Of a DNA stretch of 8,571 nt, positions 6,047 to 8,571 are shown one piece after another (position 1 is the first letter of the stretch; each line of letters opens with the position of its first letter). Source of the stretch: an uncultured Bacteroides sp. (GTDB lineage Bacteria; Bacteroidota; Bacteroidia; Bacteroidales; Bacteroidaceae); contig URCM01000117.1 of NCBI GenBank assembly GCA_900546355.1, positions 1-8,571 on the forward strand. Reading direction: 5' to 3'. Under the pieces are notes generated by a model that saw nothing but the letters and a program-made list of their open reading frames with translations, made no database searches and had not been told where the DNA came from. The position numbers were made by a program, and so were the translations under genes.

Positions 6047-7501
6047 ATGCCCGAACAATCATTAAAGGAAAAGACCGCGAAAGGATTATTCTGGGGAGCC
6101 ATCAACAATGGTGCCCAGCAATTGCTCGTGCTTGTATTCGGCATTATCCTGGGACGGATTCTCGGACCTGAAGAATATGGAATGGTAGGGATGCTTACAG
6201 TCTTCACTCTTATCGGAAATTCGTTGCAGGAAAGTGGATTCCGTGCGGCATTGGTAAATGTGAAGAACATCCGGCACGAAGATTACAACGCTGTATTTTG
6301 GTGCAGTTTGCTCATCGGTACATGTACCTATCTGTTTCTTTTCTTTTGTGCGCCGCTCATTGCCCGATTTTATCAGGAACCCGAACTTACTCCGTTGGCA
6401 CGCTATTGCTTTCTTGCCATTCCCATTGCCAGCCTCGGCACAGCACAAGGAGCTTATCTTTTCCGCAACCTGAAGGTACGCCAGCAGGCGTTGTCGGGCA
6501 TCATTGCCCATATCGTATCGGGATGTCTGGGCATTACACTTGCTTTTTGTGGCTTCTCCTATTGGGGTATTGCCACACAGAGCCTTACTTATCTGGTAAC
6601 GGTAACGCTTTGCACGTGGTATTTCTCACCGTGGCGGCCTACGTTCCACATAGACTTCCGTCCGCTGAAGTCCCTCTTCGCCTTCAGTAGCAAACTTTTG
6701 ATAACGAACATCGCCAACCAATTGAACAACAACCTGCTCTCGGTAATCCTGGGAAAATACTTCACCCCGCAAGCCGTAGGCAACTACAATCAGGCAAACA
6801 AATGGAACGGTACGGGGCATCAGTTCATTACAGGAATGATGGGCGGCGTGGCACAGCCCGTATTGGCAAGCATCAACGACGACCGCGAACGCTCTCTGCG
6901 TGTGTTCCGCAAAATTCTCCGCTTCTGTGCTTTCCTTGCCTTTCCCGCCATGTTCGGGCTAAGTATTGTGACACATGAATTAATATTGCTCACGGTAGGC
7001 GAGAAATGGACGGGCAGCATTCCATTAATGCAGTTGCTCTGCATCGGTGGCGCGTTCATTCCTCTTAATACCTTGTTTTCGAGCCTTGTTATCAGCCAAG
7101 GGAAATCGAATATTTATATGTGGAACATCATCTCGCAAGTCGTGCTCCAGTTAGCGGTGGTATTACTGATTGTCCACTTCGGAGGCAACATCTATACCAT
7201 GGTCATAGCAGGTATATGTATCAATATCGGTTGGTTCTTTGTATGGCAACGTTTTGCCCGCCGGTTCATTCGCCTCACCCTGCGGATGCTTCTGCTCGAC
7301 ATTGCGCCTTTCCTTCTTACTGCCCTCATAGCCTGTGCCTCCGGCTGGGCAATAACAGCATGGATAGGGGGGCCGCTTCTTATTACTTTCCTTACGAAAA
7401 TCATCATAGCCGCGATGTGCTATTTTCTCGTAATGAAGTTCGCTCGTGCCGAGATTCTACAAGAATGCATTGATTACTTCTTCAAGAAGAAACGCCCGTG
7501 A
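6047..7501 (+). CDS. Wzx-type polysaccharide/oligosaccharide flippase
   Basis: A 484-residue integral inner-membrane protein of the MOP superfamily (COG2244, WzxC-like), which moves lipid-linked oligosaccharide units across the membrane for capsule, O-antigen or exopolysaccharide assembly. The opening 'LKEKTAKGLFWGAINNGAQQLL...GRILGPEEYGMVGML' (6-50) is the family hallmark: an amphipathic start, TM1, then the 'LGPxEYG' loop into TM2. About 12 to 14 hydrophobic segments follow, including 83-105, 118-136, 150-170, 174-194, 290-318, 325-350, 360-380, 382-400, 414-440 and 444-463. The middle 'NYNQANKWNGTGHQFITGMMGGVAQPVLASI' (247-276) is also typical. The C-terminus is basic (KKKRP). No glycosyltransferase genes lie nearby, so its substrate cannot be inferred; it looks like an orphan flippase outside a capsule locus. 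I see no promoter between it and metG, so read-through through the palindrome is possible. Confidence 0.93.
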   Translation: MPEQSLKEKTAKGLFWGAINNGAQQLLVLVFGIILGRILGPEEYGMVGMLTVFTLIGNSLQESGFRAALVNVKNIRHEDYNAVFWCSLLIGTCTYLFLFFCAPLIARFYQEPELTPLARYCFLAIPIASLGTAQGAYLFRNLKVRQQALSGIIAHIVSGCLGITLAFCGFSYWGIATQSLTYLVTVTLCTWYFSPWRPTFHIDFRPLKSLFAFSSKLLITNIANQLNNNLLSVILGKYFTPQAVGNYNQANKWNGTGHQFITGMMGGVAQPVLASINDDRERSLRVFRKILRFCAFLAFPAMFGLSIVTHELILLTVGEKWTGSIPLMQLLCIGGAFIPLNTLFSSLVISQGKSNIYMWNIISQVVLQLAVVLLIVHFGGNIYTMVIAGICINIGWFFVWQRFARRFIRLTLRMLLLDIAPFLLTALIACASGWAITAWIGGPLLITFLTKIIIAAMCYFLVMKFARAEILQECIDYFFKKKRP

Positions 7502-7520
7502 ATCGTTTTAATCGTTTTAA
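7501..7520 (+). repeat. two tandem copies of a 10-bp word
   Basis: AATCGTTTTA occurs twice in a row, beginning at the last base of the flippase stop codon. It is short, AT-rich and has no pairing partner nearby. It could be a slipped-strand duplication; no function is evident. Confidence 0.4.
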
Positions 7521-7563
7521 GGATTTAAAGATAAGTATCCTTGTAAGATATTTTGCAAAAGTG

Positions 7564-7594
7564 TTTGTCGGATAAAAGATTATTCCTATCTTTG
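7564..7594 (+). promoter_or_regulatory. consensus promoter of rpsO
   Basis: TTTG at 7564-7567 and TATCTTTG at 7587-7594 are exact matches to the Bacteroides consensus with the favoured 19-nt spacer. The predicted start near 7600 leaves a leader of about 35 nt before the ATG at 7636. The match is the best in the window, in keeping with a highly expressed ribosomal protein gene. Confidence 0.88.
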
Positions 7595-7635
7595 CACCCG
7601 CAATTGAATTTATAAATAACCAAACAGTCAAAATT

Positions 7636-7905
7636 ATGTATTTAGACGCAGCTAAAAAGCAAGAAATCTTTGGAACATACGGAAAGTCTAACACTGATAC
7701 TGGATCTCCTGAATCTCAGATAGCATTGTTTTCATACCGTATTTCTCACTTGACGGAGCACCTGAAGCTTCACAAGAAAGATTATACAACTGAAAGATCT
7801 TTGACTAAGCTGGTAGGTAAGCGCCGTGCGTTGCTCGACTACCTGAAGCGTAACGACATCGAAAGATATCGTGCCATCGTGAAACAGCTTGGTCTGCGTA
7901 AGTAA
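7636..7905 (+). CDS. rpsO: 30S ribosomal protein S15
   Basis: An 89-residue protein, the usual length of S15, which binds the central domain of 16S rRNA early in 30S assembly and forms bridge B4 with the large subunit. Family signatures are complete: '[36 protein letters not shown]' (21-56), with the conserved T22, G23 and the 'LTEHL..HKKD' helix, and '[16 protein letters not shown]' (59-74). It is highly basic, as expected. The start at 7636 follows an A-rich leader typical of Bacteroides. It has its own strong promoter and its own terminator, so it is a single-gene unit. In other bacteria S15 represses its own translation by binding its mRNA leader; the leader here is short (about 35 nt) and I see no obvious S15-binding fold. 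Confidence 0.98.
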   Translation: MYLDAAKKQEIFGTYGKSNTDTGSPESQIALFSYRISHLTEHLKLHKKDYTTERSLTKLVGKRRALLDYLKRNDIERYRAIVKQLGLRK

Positions 7906-7927
7906 TCTGCCTTACGTATTCAAACAG

Positions 7928-7970
7928 CGGAAGCCCCTGCCAGATGAAGACTGGCAGGGGCTTCCGTTTT
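7928..7970 (+). terminator. intrinsic terminator of rpsO
   Basis: A perfect 16-bp GC-rich stem (7928-7943 with 7951-7966, core AAGCCCCTGCC) closes on a 7-nt loop and is followed by TTTT. It begins 22 nt after the rpsO stop. Confidence 0.94.
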
Positions 7971-8030
7971 CGGAAGAATTGGTGTATTGAAATTCATCCT
8001 CTTTTATATTTATGAAAGGGAATCGGTTCT

Positions 8031-8518
8031 ATGGGAAAATATTGTTTGTTGTTAAGCGTTATTTTGTGCTGTGTAAGTTGTATTGTGACAGAGCAAAAAA
8101 CAGATTCTGAGATTAATTTTACCCGTGAAGACTTTCCGGTATCTGTTTCTTTATCCAATCCGGATACTCTTAAATTAATGATGCATTAAACCCGTTAGAT
8201 TTTTATCTTGTCAGAGGTAGCATGGTGTTAATAGAGAATGCCGATGACAGCCAACGATATAAAGCGGGGCTTTATCAACTGAAAACAGGAAAGTTAATTC
8301 GGGAATTCGCGCCTAAAGGTGAAGGACCTAATGAATTTGTCAGTTGTCAATTGGATGTCAGAAGTAACTTGTCGTCCGTTTTTTATGCAGATGACTTCAT
8401 GCAGAATAAATATTGGGAATGCAATTTGGATTCTTTGATTCAAGAAGGCGGTTATTTGATGGACTATTTTATTTATTCACGGGAAGTGATTCGCCTTTGT
8501 CCTTTGCAAAAGACTTAG
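8031..8518 (+). pseudogene. frameshifted BF3164-like lipoprotein gene, incomplete
   Basis: Frame A (8031-8189, 52 codons) encodes a lipoprotein signal peptide ('MGKYCLLLSVILCCVSC', a slightly atypical lipobox with Cys at 17), then 'INFTREDFPVSVSLSNPDTLKL', and stops. The next frame continues the same kind of protein without a gap, from about 8174: 'NDALNPLDFYLVRG', 'LIENADD', 'GLYQLKTGKLIREFAPKGEGPNEF' and 'YADDFMQNKYWECNLD', ending at a stop at 8516-8518. The 'kGeGPnEf' motif and layout are typical of the BF3164 lipoprotein family (TolB-like six-bladed propeller), whose members are roughly 300-400 residues long. Adding one A in the TTAATG at 8175-8180 would restore the junction as 'TLKLNDALNP'. 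A second stop truncates the propeller early, and the window ends 53 nt later. The short ATG frame at 8222 is therefore only a fragment. A sequencing error at one base cannot be excluded. Function in this family is unknown to me. Confidence 0.72.
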
Positions 8519-8571
8519 AAGCTGTTTTGAATTTATCGTGCGATGATTTGGGATGAGTTTTTGAGGCTTTT

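Noticed and set aside
8012..8107. An alternative ATG frame starting at 8012 near the right end.
   Set aside because: It is out of frame with the lipoprotein signal peptide at 8031, ends after 31 codons and shows no family resemblance.

Overview
The window looks like a chromosomal segment of a gut-type Bacteroidales bacterium, most likely Bacteroides or Phocaeicola (inference). The grounds are: promoters of the Bacteroides type (TTTG about 19-21 nt before TAnnTTTG), A-rich start regions without a clear Shine-Dalgarno, a DUF6078 protein, a small Bacteroides-type HTH protein, a methionyl-tRNA synthetase with a fused C-terminal tRNA-binding domain, and a BF3164-type lipoprotein remnant. I see no mobile element, CRISPR array, tRNA or rRNA gene.

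Layout. 1-159 is a leader with a weak promoter for a DUF6078 gene (160-600). 601-1030 has no convincing gene; it holds an array of three small hairpins with an exact 22-bp period (662-725) and a strong promoter (922-953) for a 72-aa HTH regulator (1031-1249). That gene's stop codon lies inside a 20-bp terminator stem (1229-1276). Next is a likely two-gene envelope operon: an exported TolB-like beta-propeller (1342-2337) and, 20 nt later, an outer-membrane beta-barrel (2358-3068). A 125-bp imperfect palindrome (3110-3234) separates it from a leftward lipoprotein with a TonB-C-terminal-like domain (3310-3807).

That lipoprotein and metG (3897-5939) diverge from a very short intergenic region where their promoters interlock. 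A second palindromic repeat, of a different family (5947-6034), separates metG from a Wzx-type polysaccharide flippase (6047-7501). rpsO (7636-7905) follows as a single-gene unit with a near-ideal promoter and a perfect 16-bp terminator. The window ends in a broken BF3164-like lipoprotein gene (8031-8518), split by what looks like a one-base deletion.

Housekeeping genes (metG, rpsO) are interspersed with envelope genes (propeller, barrel, lipoprotein, flippase). I do not find a clear new multi-gene system. The parts most worth a second look are the 22-bp hairpin array, the terminator that encodes the end of the HTH gene, the interlocked divergent promoters, the TonB-like domain on a lipoprotein, and the recent-looking frameshift at the right end.
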